In this document: piece after piece, positions 24,389 to 32,077 of the stretch
How positions within the stretch are numbered: position 1 is the first letter of the stretch
How the letters are laid out: each line of letters opens with the position of its first letter
Origin: Albidovulum sp.
Lineage (GTDB): Bacteria > Pseudomonadota > Alphaproteobacteria > Rhodobacterales > Rhodobacteraceae
Length of the DNA stretch: 61,548 nt
Direction: 5' to 3'
Assembly: GCA_030837785.1 (NCBI GenBank)
Contig: JAUQYA010000069.1
Span: 1-61,548, forward strand
Made by a program: the position numbers and the translations under genes
Notes under the pieces: generated by a model
Told to the model about the DNA's origin: nothing
Databases searched by the model: none
What the model saw: the letters and a program-made list of their open reading frames with translations, nothing else

Positions 24389-25573
24389 TCAGGGCAGGCG
24401 GAGGTCGACGAAGACCAGCCGGTGGCGGGAGGCGGCCGCGGCCTGATCCGCCGCCGGGCCGGGTGCGGGCCACCAGACGCCGGCCCGTTCCACCGCCAGC
24501 CCCGCCGAGGGCAGGACGTAGTCCACACGCATGTTGCCCGGACCCGGATCGTCGGGCCAGTCGGCGGTGTCGAGCGCCGCCGGCCCCGTCTGCTGCGCGT
24601 TGGCGCCGCCCCGGGCGGCCGTCGCGGCGCCGGGACTTTCGGGACGCATGTCCTGAAGGCGCGCATCGCCCAGGAGCGCCAGAAGCGCCTCGGCCCGGCC
24701 TTCCCCGTCCACGGGATCAAGGTTGGCGTCGCCCAGAAGGACGAAAGGCGCGGCGGGCGCGGCGAACGGCAGATCACCGTCGAGGAGCCGGAGCCAGAAG
24801 GCCGCCTCGTCATGGTTGCGCCGTCCGTTGCGGTCCTCCGGCCCGTCGAAGACCGGGGGCGTCGCGAGCCAGGCCAGGAGCGTGATCTGCCCGCCCCCCG
24901 GCAGGTCCACCGGCACCGCCCAGTGCCCGCTGGTGGAGAGCCGCTGCACCGCCGCGACCTCCTCCGGCAGGCCCGCACCCTCCATCAGGTTCCCCGGCAG
25001 GTCGCGCCAGAGAAGGGCGGAATAGTCCACCCCCTGCCCGAGCGGCAGCCGCGACAGCACCGCCATGCCGCCCTCGCCGGCGAAGCGGCCGAACCCCTGC
25101 GCGTCGCCGGGCCCGCCCAGCCGCCCGTCACCGTCGAGGTCGAGCCCGGTGGCAAGCCCGGTGTTCGGACGCAGCGCGAGGCGATGCGGATACTCGGCGC
25201 CGCCCGCGCCGATCCGCGCGGCGAAGGCGGCAAGCGCCGCCCCGTCGAGGTCGTAATCGATGCCGGTCAGCAGGATCACGTCGGGCGCGACGGCGGCGAT
25301 GACCCCGGCCGCGGCCTCCACCTGCGGATCCTTCGCGGTGAGAATGTCGCGCAGCAGGAGCCCCGGCCCCTCGCGGGTAAGATCGGCGTTGAAGGTCGCC
25401 ACCCGCAGCGTCTCGGCGGCGGCCTGGGCCGGAACCAGCGCCGCGAGGATCAGGCCGGCAACAGCTCCGCCTCGGCCGCCGAGTGATTCTGCCGCCGCTT
25501 CTCGGCGATCATCCCGGCGATGCGCCCCATCGCGATGCCGCGCATGAAGAGGGAGGCGGGAAGGAAGGCCCAT
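24389..25573 (-). CDS. Endonuclease/exonuclease/phosphatase-fold protein, probably secreted
   Basis: The mature part (about 340 aa) has the EEP fold: ETLRVATFNADLTREG at its start, APDVILLTGIDYDLDG, FVLLGDANLDPVDGEGRAEA near the middle, and MRVDYVLPSAGLAVERAG close to the end. These carry the usual Asn, Asp and His-region residues, although the first catalytic Glu is replaced in LLTGIDYD. A signal-like segment (GLILAALVPAQAAA) precedes the fold, yet no ATG, GTG or TTG lies just before it. The given start (ATG 25573) overlaps the upstream gene by 124 bp. A CTG at 25453, overlapping the upstream TGA, would be a more natural but rare start. Confidence 0.72.
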   Translation of the reverse strand: MGLPSRLPLHARHRDGAHRRDDRREAAAESLGGRGGAVAGLILAALVPAQAAAETLRVATFNADLTREGPGLLLRDILTAKDPQVEAAAGVIAAVAPDVILLTGIDYDLDGAALAAFAARIGAGGAEYPHRLALRPNTGLATGLDLDGDGRLGGPGDAQGFGRFAGEGGMAVLSRLPLGQGVDYSALLWRDLPGNLMEGAGLPEEVAAVQRLSTSGHWAVPVDLPGGGQITLLAWLATPPVFDGPEDRNGRRNHDEAAFWLRLLDGDLPFAAPAAPFVLLGDANLDPVDGEGRAEALLALLGDARLQDMRPESPGAATAARGGANAQQTGPAALDTADWPDDPGPGNMRVDYVLPSAGLAVERAGVWWPAPGPAADQAAAASRHRLVFVDLRLP

Positions 25574-26286
25574 GCTGTCATCGTCCAGATCAGGGTCTGC
25601 GGGCTTTCCAGCGTCACCGGCGAGAAGGCGAGCGCCGCAAGCTTGACCGCAGCGGGAATGAGGAAGGGCAGGAGGAAGCCCAGCGCGATGTTGAACCGGG
25701 CGTCGCGGCTCAGGCGGTCAACCACGTCGCCGCCCGTCGTCGGATCGAAGGTGGGAAGGTTGATCCAGACGTTGAACGAACCGATCCGGCTCGGCCAGCC
25801 GATCACCCGCATCGTCACGACGAAGAGGATCAGGGTGATGAGCGAGATCATGTAGGAGATGCCCGCCGAGGTCCGCACCAGGACCAGATGGCGCAGGCTC
25901 ATGTCCTCGGGCAGCATCAGGACGACCAGGCGCACCGGGCTGTAGGGCACGTCGATGACCTCGCCGAGCTTGTTGCCGAGCGCCTCGATGAAGATGGTGA
26001 GTGTGGTCGGTTCGGTCTGGCCACGCACGATCGTGGACAGGATCAGCACGGTGCCGAACAGCGACAGGAAGCGCAGCCGGTTGAAGGGTGGCGCGTCGCG
26101 GAACTCGACGAGCCCGGGGTAGGTCGAGGCATATTCGAAGAAGGTCAGCGCTGCCGCGAAGAGCGCGACCAGCGCCACGATCTGGGTCGTGTCGGCGGGC
26201 ACATGGGGCAGAAGCAGCGACGGGGTCGCAATCAGCACCATCACCAGCAAAGCGCGCACGAGCGCCCCTGTGAGTTGAGAAATCAC
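25450..26286 (-). CDS. Hypothetical multi-pass membrane protein
   Basis: A 278-aa integral membrane protein with about six hydrophobic segments. Examples are LVRALLVMVLIATPSLLLP at the N-terminus, TQIVALVALFAAALTFFEYA, SYMISLITLILFVVTMRVIG in the middle, and FNIALGFLLPFLIPAAVKLA. No catalytic or transport motif is recognisable. Its 3' end overlaps the frame of the EEP-fold protein, suggesting co-expression. It is separated from leuD by 277 bp of mostly AT-richer sequence that includes the leuD terminator. Confidence 0.7.
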   Translation of the reverse strand: MISQLTGALVRALLVMVLIATPSLLLPHVPADTTQIVALVALFAAALTFFEYASTYPGLVEFRDAPPFNRLRFLSLFGTVLILSTIVRGQTEPTTLTIFIEALGNKLGEVIDVPYSPVRLVVLMLPEDMSLRHLVLVRTSAGISYMISLITLILFVVTMRVIGWPSRIGSFNVWINLPTFDPTTGGDVVDRLSRDARFNIALGFLLPFLIPAAVKLAALAFSPVTLESPQTLIWTMTAWAFLPASLFMRGIAMGRIAGMIAEKRRQNHSAAEAELLPA

Positions 26287-26514
26287 TGCCCCACACCCTC
26301 AAACTGGCCGGTACCGGTGCATAGCCGGGCGCATCTGGCCAACTTGGGTCCGCCGATTGTGGCGAACTGCCTCATTGTTGCCCCAATTTTGCCCAATTCC
26401 GGCTCCCCATCAACGTTTCGTTAACAGTAACCGCTGCAATTTGGCCTTTTCGTGGAAGAAGTGGTGCGGCTTTGCATCATTTCATGAGCAATTTTCCGCC
26501 GATCTTCGCGCAAC

Positions 26515-26539
26515 AAAAAGGCCACCCCGAGGGGTGGCC
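26515..26539 (-). terminator. Rho-independent terminator of the leu gene cluster
   Basis: On the minus strand a GGCCACCCC/GGGGTGGCC stem is followed by TTTTT (the A run at 26515-26519 on the plus strand). It lies 25 bp after the leuD stop. This is the most canonical terminator in the window. The remainder of 26287-26514 shows no gene. Confidence 0.85.
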
Positions 26540-26563
26540 CAAGATGTTGTATCGCAAGGGTTT

Positions 26564-27169
26564 TCAGACCCAAGGGCGGCTTTGTGCGGCGCCCGTCTCG
26601 AATGTGTCGATGGCCGAAACCTTCTCCAGCGTCAGGCCGATGTCATCGAGTCCGTTCAGGAGACAGTGCTTGCGGAAGGGGTCGATCTCGAAGCTGAAGC
26701 TCTGGCCGTCGGAGGTGGTGACGGTCTGCGCCGCCAGATCCACCGTCATCCGCGCGTTCGCGCCCTTCCTGGCGTCCTCCATGAGCACCTCCACGACCCG
26801 CTGCGGCATCACGATCGGCAGGATGCCGTTCTTGAAGCAGTTGTTGTAGAAGATGTCGGCGAAGCTCGTGGAGATCACGCAGCGGATGCCGAAGTCGAGC
26901 AGCGCCCAGGGCGCGTGCTCGCGGCTTGAGCCACAGCCGAAGTTGTCGCCGGCGACGATGATCTCCGCCTTGCGCCAGGCCGGCTGGTTCAGCACGAAAT
27001 CCGGGATCTCCCTGCCGTCCTGGGTGAAGCGCATCTCGTCGAAGAGGTTCTTGCCGAGACCCGAACGCTTGATCGTCTTCAGGAACTGCTTGGGGATGAT
27101 CATGTCGGTATCGATGTTGACCAGCGGCATGGGGGCCGCGATGCCGGTCAGGGTGGTGAACTTGTCCAT
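26564..27169 (-). CDS. leuD: 3-isopropylmalate dehydratase small subunit
   Basis: Swivelling-domain subunit of isopropylmalate isomerase, which acts with LeuC in leucine synthesis. The 201-aa product shows NIDTDMIIPKQFLKTIKRSG near residue 20 and the substrate loop GDNFGCGSSREHAPWALLDF near 72. FADIFYNNCFKNGILPI follows near 105. Length is normal. It lies downstream of leuC on the same strand but is separated from it by two small genes. A canonical terminator follows. Confidence 0.96.
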   Translation of the reverse strand: MDKFTTLTGIAAPMPLVNIDTDMIIPKQFLKTIKRSGLGKNLFDEMRFTQDGREIPDFVLNQPAWRKAEIIVAGDNFGCGSSREHAPWALLDFGIRCVISTSFADIFYNNCFKNGILPIVMPQRVVEVLMEDARKGANARMTVDLAAQTVTTSDGQSFSFEIDPFRKHCLLNGLDDIGLTLEKVSAIDTFETGAAQSRPWV

Positions 27170-27214
27170 CTTGATCTCCGGTTGCTGCCTGCCGCGCGCC
27201 GAGGCCCGCGCAGG

Positions 27215-27475
27215 TCAATGATGATTGTGATGATGGGAATGCACGACCGCGTGCCCGCGGCCGCGCCGGATCAGCCAGCGATTGACGGGGAAGGCCGCCA
27301 GACCGGCAAGGACCAGCGAAAGCGCGAGACTGCCCCAATGCAGCGCCGTGCCGATGACCATGCCCAGCACCTCGCCGATGCCGCACCCCGTCAGGCAATG
27401 CACCGTCGCGGCAAGCGCGAGGCGGTTGAGCGACTGCTCTGCTGTCTCGACTGCCTTGTGATGGTCGGAGTGCAT
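27215..27475 (-). CDS. DUF4396-type small membrane protein with His-rich tail
   Basis: An 86-aa protein. The centre LAATVHCLTGCGIGEVLGMV carries two Cys and a His in a hydrophobic helix, and a second hydrophobic segment lies near residues 48-64. The C-terminus is histidine-rich (HAVVHSHHHNHH) and the N-terminus also has HSDHH, which suggests metal binding. The pattern matches DUF4396 proteins of unknown function. It lies between leuD and the HdeD-like gene on the same strand, so it is probably transcribed with the leucine genes. Confidence 0.72.
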   Translation of the reverse strand: MHSDHHKAVETAEQSLNRLALAATVHCLTGCGIGEVLGMVIGTALHWGSLALSLVLAGLAAFPVNRWLIRRGRGHAVVHSHHHNHH

Positions 27476-27515
27476 TCCGGCGTCCGCCTGCCTTGTTCAG
27501 GACTGTTGTCCTACC

Positions 27516-28028
27516 TCATCCTCGCCGCGCGAGCGTGCCAAGCGCGACAAGCACTGCCCCCTCGGCGATAAGCTGGATGCCGAGGAGGAACCCCAGAAGC
27601 CAGGTCGCCGCCGTGGCGATGTTGGCAAGCACGAGGAACCCGATGAGCACCGACAGCCCGCCCGAAATCAGGAGAAGCCAGTAGTACCTGGTATCCCTGA
27701 TCCGAAGCGCCACGATCATGCGCCCGCCACCGTTCAGCAGGAACAGGAACCCGACCACAAGCGTCAGGGACAGCGTCCCGGCGAGCGGGTCTGCCAGCAG
27801 CATGACGCCGAGGACGAGAGACAGGAGGCCGACGATGCCGTGCCATATCCGATGATCGTCTTGCGGCACCGAGAAGGCCGCCCAAAGCTGCCCGCCCCCG
27901 CCGACCAGCAGGAAAGCCCCGACCAGCGTGGTCACGGCGATGGAGGCCGCGAAAGGGTTGGCGAGGGCGAGAAACCCGCCCAGCACCATCAGAACGCCCA
28001 CAACGATAAATACCACCGGCAGCTTCAT
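27516..28028 (-). CDS. HdeD-like (DUF308) membrane protein
   Basis: A 170-aa protein made almost entirely of hydrophobic helices, about six in three repeated pairs. The first is VVFIVVGVLMVLGGFLALAN, followed by LLSLVLGVMLLADPLAGT and LLISGGLSVLIGFLVLANIA. The repeated G-x-L-A-N/D-P pattern is characteristic of the HdeD/DUF308 family, in E. coli linked to acid resistance. It starts 10 bp after leuC and is likely in the same transcript. A role in leucine synthesis is not expected. Confidence 0.82.
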   Translation of the reverse strand: MKLPVVFIVVGVLMVLGGFLALANPFAASIAVTTLVGAFLLVGGGGQLWAAFSVPQDDHRIWHGIVGLLSLVLGVMLLADPLAGTLSLTLVVGFLFLLNGGGRMIVALRIRDTRYYWLLLISGGLSVLIGFLVLANIATAATWLLGFLLGIQLIAEGAVLVALGTLARRG

Positions 28029-28037
28029 CGCCCTACC

Positions 28038-29441
28038 TCACATCATCTCGCGCACGTCGGTCAGGTGCCCGGTGACCGCGGCCGCCGCCGCCATCGCCGG
28101 GCTCATCAGGTGGGTGCGTCCGCCGCGGCCCTGACGGCCTTCGAAGTTGCGGTTGGAGGTGGCCGCGCAGCGTTCGCCGGGCGCAAGCTGGTCGGGGTTC
28201 ATCGCCAGGCACATCGAGCAGCCGGCGAGCCGCCATTCCATGCCCGCGTCGATGAATATCTGCGCCAGACCCTCCTCCTCGGCCTGCGCGCGCACGAGGC
28301 CCGAGCCCGGCACGACCATCGCGCGGATGCCGGGCGCGATGTGCTTGCCCTTGAGGATCGCGGCCGCGGCGCGCAGATCCTCGATCCGTCCGTTGGTGCA
28401 GGAGCCGATGAAGACGGTGTCGATCCTGATGTCGGTCAGCTTCGTGCCCGGCGTCAGCCCCATGTAGTCGAGCGAGCGCCGCGCGGCATCGGCCTTGCCG
28501 CCGGTGAAGCTTTCGGGGTCGGGCACCGTGCCGGTGATCGGCAGCACGTCCTCGGGCGAGGTGCCCCAGGTCACCACCGGGGCGATGTCCTCGCCCCTGA
28601 GCGTCACCACCTTGTCCCACTGCGCATCGTCGTCGGACCTGAGCGTCTTCCACCAGGCGAGTGCTGCTTCCCATTGCGCGCCCTTCGGCGCGTGGGGCCG
28701 GCCCATCACATAGGCGAAGGTCTTTTCGTCCGGCGCGATCAGCCCGGCCCGGGCGCCGCCCTCGATCGCCATGTTGCAGACGGTCATCCGGCCTTCCATG
28801 CTGAGGTCGCGGATCGCCTCGCCCATGTATTCGATGACATAGCCGGTGCCGCCCGCCGTGCCGGTGGCGCCGATCACCGAAAGGGTGATGTCCTTCGCGG
28901 TCGCGCCGGGGCGCAGGTGGCCGGTGATCTCCACCTTCATGTTCTTCGACTTCTTCTGGATCAGCGTCTGGGTGGCCAGCACATGTTCGACCTCCGACGT
29001 GCCGATGCCGTGCGCCAGCGCGCCGAAGGCGCCGTGGGTGGCGGTGTGGCTGTCACCGCAGACCACCGTCATGCCGGGAAGCGTCCAGCCCTGTTCCGGC
29101 CCGACGATATGGACGATACCCTGGCGGATGTCGTTGACGGGATAGTAGTTGATGCCGAAGTCGCGGGCGTTCTTGTCGAGCGCCTCGACCTGGATGCGGC
29201 TTTCCTCGTTCTCGATCCCCTGCACGCGGTCGGGCGTGGTCGGCACGTTGTGGTCGGGGACCGCGATGGTCTTTTCCGGCGCGCGCACCTTGCGCCCCGC
29301 CATGCGCAGGCCCTCGAAGGCCTGCGGGCTGGTCACCTCGTGGACGAGATGGCGGTCGATGTAGAGCAGGCAGGTGCCGTCGTCCTGGGTGTCGACGACA
29401 TGGGCATCCCAGATCTTGTCGTAAAGCGTCTTGCCGGACAT
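28038..29441 (-). CDS. leuC: 3-isopropylmalate dehydratase large subunit
   Basis: Aconitase-family subunit that binds the [4Fe-4S] cluster and isomerises 2- to 3-isopropylmalate. The 467-aa product begins MSGKTLYDKIWDAHVVDT and shows GMTVVCGDSHTATHGAFGAL near residue 135. The cluster Cys lie in FIGSCTNGRIEDLRAAA near 345 and WRLAGCSMCLAMNPD near 405. A GGAGAGGA precedes the ATG. It is the first gene of leuC, HdeD-like, DUF4396, leuD. Confidence 0.97.
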   Translation of the reverse strand: MSGKTLYDKIWDAHVVDTQDDGTCLLYIDRHLVHEVTSPQAFEGLRMAGRKVRAPEKTIAVPDHNVPTTPDRVQGIENEESRIQVEALDKNARDFGINYYPVNDIRQGIVHIVGPEQGWTLPGMTVVCGDSHTATHGAFGALAHGIGTSEVEHVLATQTLIQKKSKNMKVEITGHLRPGATAKDITLSVIGATGTAGGTGYVIEYMGEAIRDLSMEGRMTVCNMAIEGGARAGLIAPDEKTFAYVMGRPHAPKGAQWEAALAWWKTLRSDDDAQWDKVVTLRGEDIAPVVTWGTSPEDVLPITGTVPDPESFTGGKADAARRSLDYMGLTPGTKLTDIRIDTVFIGSCTNGRIEDLRAAAAILKGKHIAPGIRAMVVPGSGLVRAQAEEEGLAQIFIDAGMEWRLAGCSMCLAMNPDQLAPGERCAATSNRNFEGRQGRGGRTHLMSPAMAAAAAVTGHLTDVREMM

Positions 29442-29713
29442 GAGTCCTCTCCGCGGGTCAGAAATGGCAGGAAACGAAGGGGCGACAGGAGGCAGCCGGC
29501 GGTCAAAGCGCCGCCAGCACCGTCAGCGTCGCGCCGAAGAACCGCCAGGGCAGGCGCGCGCGGTCGTCCATGTCGAAGATGCGTTTCATCGCAAGCGGGA
29601 TACACGTTCCCCCCGAGTCCCGCAAGCCCGGGCCCCGCAAGCCCGAGGCCCGCACGGCAGCCGGCGCGGGCCGGGGTTCACCGGGGCGCGCGCGACGCCT
29701 CACGCCCGCCACA

Positions 29714-29733
29714 GTTCCGTGCGATCACGGAAC
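29714..29733. promoter_or_regulatory. Perfect 8-bp inverted repeat upstream of the rsfS promoter
   Basis: GTTCCGTG-CGAT-CACGGAAC. It ends 12 bp before the -35 of the rsfS promoter. It could be an activator or repressor site, or a hairpin closing the upstream unit. No U-tract follows. Confidence 0.5.
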
Positions 29734-29745
29734 CGTCAGGGCACA

Positions 29746-29774
29746 TTGAGATTTGGCCGCCCCGATGCTAGGTT
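29746..29774 (+). promoter_or_regulatory. Sigma70-like promoter of rsfS-rlmH
   Basis: -35 TTGAGA (29746-29751), 17-bp spacer, -10 TAGGTT (29769-29774), about 100 bp before the rsfS start. It stands out in otherwise GC-rich surroundings. Confidence 0.6.
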
Positions 29775-29874
29775 TCCAACATGCCCGGCGCCGGGGCCGT
29801 GACGGCGCGCAGCTCAGGAGGACGATGTCCTGTTACCTACCCACACGGCGGCCGGTGTCCGGGCCGCAGGGGCG

Positions 29875-30255
29875 ATGCCGATGACGGCCACGCCCACCGA
29901 TGTCACCAGCGACGCATTGCTCGCACGGGTGCTTTCCTCCCTCGACGACGACAAGGCCGAAGACGTGGTGGCGATCGACCTCCGCGGCCGGTCCACCGTC
30001 GCCGATCACATGGTCATCTGCTCGGGCCGGTCCTCGCGCCAGGTCGCCGCGATCGCCGAGAAGCTGGTGGAGCGGCTGAAGCACGAGTTCGGCCGGACCA
30101 GCCGCATTGAAGGCAAGGAGCAGGGCGACTGGGTGCTGATCGACGCCGGCGACGTGATCGTCCATGTCTTCCGCCCGGAAGTGCGCGAGTTCTACCAGCT
30201 CGAGAAGATGTGGATGCAGCCGGGCGCGGGGATCGCGGCGGCGCGCAAGGCCTGA
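29875..30255 (+). CDS. rsfS: Ribosome silencing factor RsfS
   Basis: Binds ribosomal protein uL14 on the large subunit and blocks subunit joining when nutrients are scarce. The 126-aa product has the RsfS core: KAEDVVAIDLRGRSTVADHM near residue 28, VICSGRSSRQVAAIAEKLVE, and GDWVLIDAGDVIVHVFRPEV followed by REFYQLEKMW. Two in-frame ATGs are possible (29875 and 29881); AGGGG suits the second slightly better. Its TGA overlaps the ATG of rlmH by one base. Confidence 0.94.
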   Translation: MPMTATPTDVTSDALLARVLSSLDDDKAEDVVAIDLRGRSTVADHMVICSGRSSRQVAAIAEKLVERLKHEFGRTSRIEGKEQGDWVLIDAGDVIVHVFRPEVREFYQLEKMWMQPGAGIAAARKA

Positions 30256-30725
30256 TGCGGCTGCATCTTTGCGCCGTCGGCCGGCTCAGGGCCGGGCCGG
30301 AACGCGCGCTTGTCGACGATTACCTCGAACGGTTCGACCGGACGGGCCGGCCCCTCGGGCTCGGCCCCGCGGCCGTTCACGAGGTGGAGGACCGCAAGGG
30401 CGGCGGGCCGGAGGCGGAGGCCGCGCTTCTGGCGCGGGCGATCCCGCCGGGGGCCTTCGTGGTGGCGATGGACGAGCGCGGGCGCGCCCTCGCCTCGCCG
30501 GGCTTCGCGGCCGAGCTTGCGCGGGTGCGCGACGGCGGCCGGCAGGACATGGCTTTCCTCATCGGCGGCGCCGACGGGCTTTCGCCCGGCTTGCGCGCCC
30601 GGGCCGACCTCGCGCTGTCGTTCGGGTCGATGGTCTGGCCACACATGCTCGCCCGGGTGATGCTGGCCGAACAGCTCTACCGCGCGGCAACGATCCTGTC
30701 GGGCGGCCCCTATCACCGTGCCTGA
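30255..30725 (+). CDS. rlmH: 23S rRNA (pseudouridine1915-N3)-methyltransferase RlmH
   Basis: SPOUT-class methyltransferase modifying pseudouridine 1915 of 23S rRNA. The 156-aa product matches the family length. The SAM-binding knot is visible in FVVAMDERGRALASPGFAAE near residue 70, AFLIGGADGLSPGLRARADL near 98, and FGSMVWPHMLARVMLAEQLY near 120 with the terminal YHRA. The start ATG shares one base with the rsfS stop (TGATG). Pairing with rsfS is nearly universal in bacteria. Confidence 0.96.
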   Translation: MRLHLCAVGRLRAGPERALVDDYLERFDRTGRPLGLGPAAVHEVEDRKGGGPEAEAALLARAIPPGAFVVAMDERGRALASPGFAAELARVRDGGRQDMAFLIGGADGLSPGLRARADLALSFGSMVWPHMLARVMLAEQLYRAATILSGGPYHRA

Positions 30726-30731
30726 GGCGCG

Positions 30732-31907
30732 TCAGCCCGAGGCGGCAGCCTCGAAGGCCGGAAGGCTTGCCTCGATCATCGCCGCACTGCCGGTCAGACT
30801 GATCCGGAAATCCGCGGGCCGGTCGAACAACGTGCCCGGCATCACGAAGACCCCCTTTGCGGCCAGCCTGCGCGTGAAGCCGACCGAGTCGCCGCCCGGC
30901 GCGCGACCCCACAGGTAAAACGTGCCCTCGGGCTTCGTCATGCCGTAGCCCCATTGCGTCAGCGCTCCGTGCAGCCGATCCCGCTTGCGCTCCAGTTCGG
31001 CGATGTCGATGCCGATCCTTTCGAGTTCACCGACCGCATATTGCAGCGGCGCATCGGGAAAGTTCCAGCCGCCGCCGACCTGGGAGGTCACGGCGGCGGC
31101 ACGCAGGGCCTCCCGATCGGCGTCCGGCATCGACGGAGAGAGCGCGAGGTAGCCGATGCGCAGGCCCGGCGCGAGGAGGATCTTGCCATAGCTGTAGTCG
31201 ATCAGCGTGTGGGGATAGACGGCGGCGGGGCTGGTGAAGGGCGCGCCGTCGAAGCGGATGCGGCGATAGGGTTCGTCCGACAGGATGAAGATCGGGCGGC
31301 CGAGCCGGGCCGACTTGCGGGTCAGCATGGCGGCGAGTTCGGCGAGGCGTTCGCGGCTGTAGATGACCCCGGTCGGATTGTGCGGGGTGTTGACGACGAC
31401 GATCCGTGTGCGGGGCGAGATCGCGGCCTCGATGGCGTCGAGGTCAAGATCGAAGGTTCCCTCGGCGAGCGGGACCGGAACCGGCCGGGCGTTGCGGGCG
31501 CTGAGCATGGTGGCGTAGCAGAACCAGCCCGGCAGCGGGATGATGCATTCGTCGCCGGGGTCGAGCAGCAGGGAAAAGGCAAGCGCGATGGCGCCGAAGG
31601 CGCCGGGGGTCATGGCGATGTCCTCGGGCAGGAACGGCAGGCCAAGCTCGGCGCCGAGTGCCCCGGCGATCACGGCGCGCGCCTCTTCCTCGCTGGTCTT
31701 GTAGGCGAACCAGTCGGGGGTCTGCGGCTGCATCCGCCGCGTGATCGCGGCGACCAGCGCCGGCAGCGGCATTTCATGAGGATTGCCGAAGGTCAGATCG
31801 GCGCGCACATCCCTGTCGTCGATCCCGGCGCGATAGCTGCTGAAGAAGCTGAACACCGTGTTGATGGCTTCGGCGGAGGAAAGGGCGCGTGCGGAAAGAA
31901 TGCTCAT
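30732..31907 (-). CDS. PLP-dependent class I/II aminotransferase
   Basis: A 391-aa fold-I aminotransferase related to aspartate/aromatic aminotransferases. Signature segments are VVVNTPHNPTGVIYSRERLA near residue 175, FILSDEPYRRIRFDG near 210, the PLP Lys in SYGKILLAPGLRIGYL near 245, and a C-terminal Arg in ADFRISLTGSAAMIEA. The frame extends upstream, but ATG 31907 gives a usual N-terminus (MSILSARALSSAEAI). It converges with rlmH, with 6 bp between the stops, and diverges from gpmI. The amino acid substrate is not determined. Confidence 0.88.
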   Translation of the reverse strand: MSILSARALSSAEAINTVFSFFSSYRAGIDDRDVRADLTFGNPHEMPLPALVAAITRRMQPQTPDWFAYKTSEEEARAVIAGALGAELGLPFLPEDIAMTPGAFGAIALAFSLLLDPGDECIIPLPGWFCYATMLSARNARPVPVPLAEGTFDLDLDAIEAAISPRTRIVVVNTPHNPTGVIYSRERLAELAAMLTRKSARLGRPIFILSDEPYRRIRFDGAPFTSPAAVYPHTLIDYSYGKILLAPGLRIGYLALSPSMPDADREALRAAAVTSQVGGGWNFPDAPLQYAVGELERIGIDIAELERKRDRLHGALTQWGYGMTKPEGTFYLWGRAPGGDSVGFTRRLAAKGVFVMPGTLFDRPADFRISLTGSAAMIEASLPAFEAAASG

Positions 31908-32077
31908 GAGTCGCACTCCACGGACGAACGAAGCCTGCATCGGAAACCGGAAAAAAGCCACCGCGCCGAAGGCCGGCGGGATCCTCCGGTGCCACCCGCC
32001 CGCCGGTTTCCGCTTACGCGGTTGCCGCCTCGGCACGCAGGGCCTAGAAGATGCGCGAAACCAGCGTGGAGATGCCG

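Larger units (their letters stand above)
29442..29874. other. 433-bp divergent intergenic region between leuC and rsfS
   Basis: It holds the leuC leader, a GC-rich middle with short repeated words (CCCGCAAGCCCG twice near 29620-29645), an 8-bp inverted repeat at 29714-29733 and a good plus-strand promoter at 29746-29774. A minus-strand 28-codon frame (29503-29589, MKRIFDMDDRAR...) lacks a ribosome binding site, so I do not call it a gene. Confidence 0.6.

Noticed and set aside
29503..29589. A 28-codon minus-strand frame upstream of leuC (MKRIFDMDDRAR...)
   Set aside because: No Shine-Dalgarno sequence before its ATG and no independent evidence. It could be a conserved small protein, but I cannot support it.
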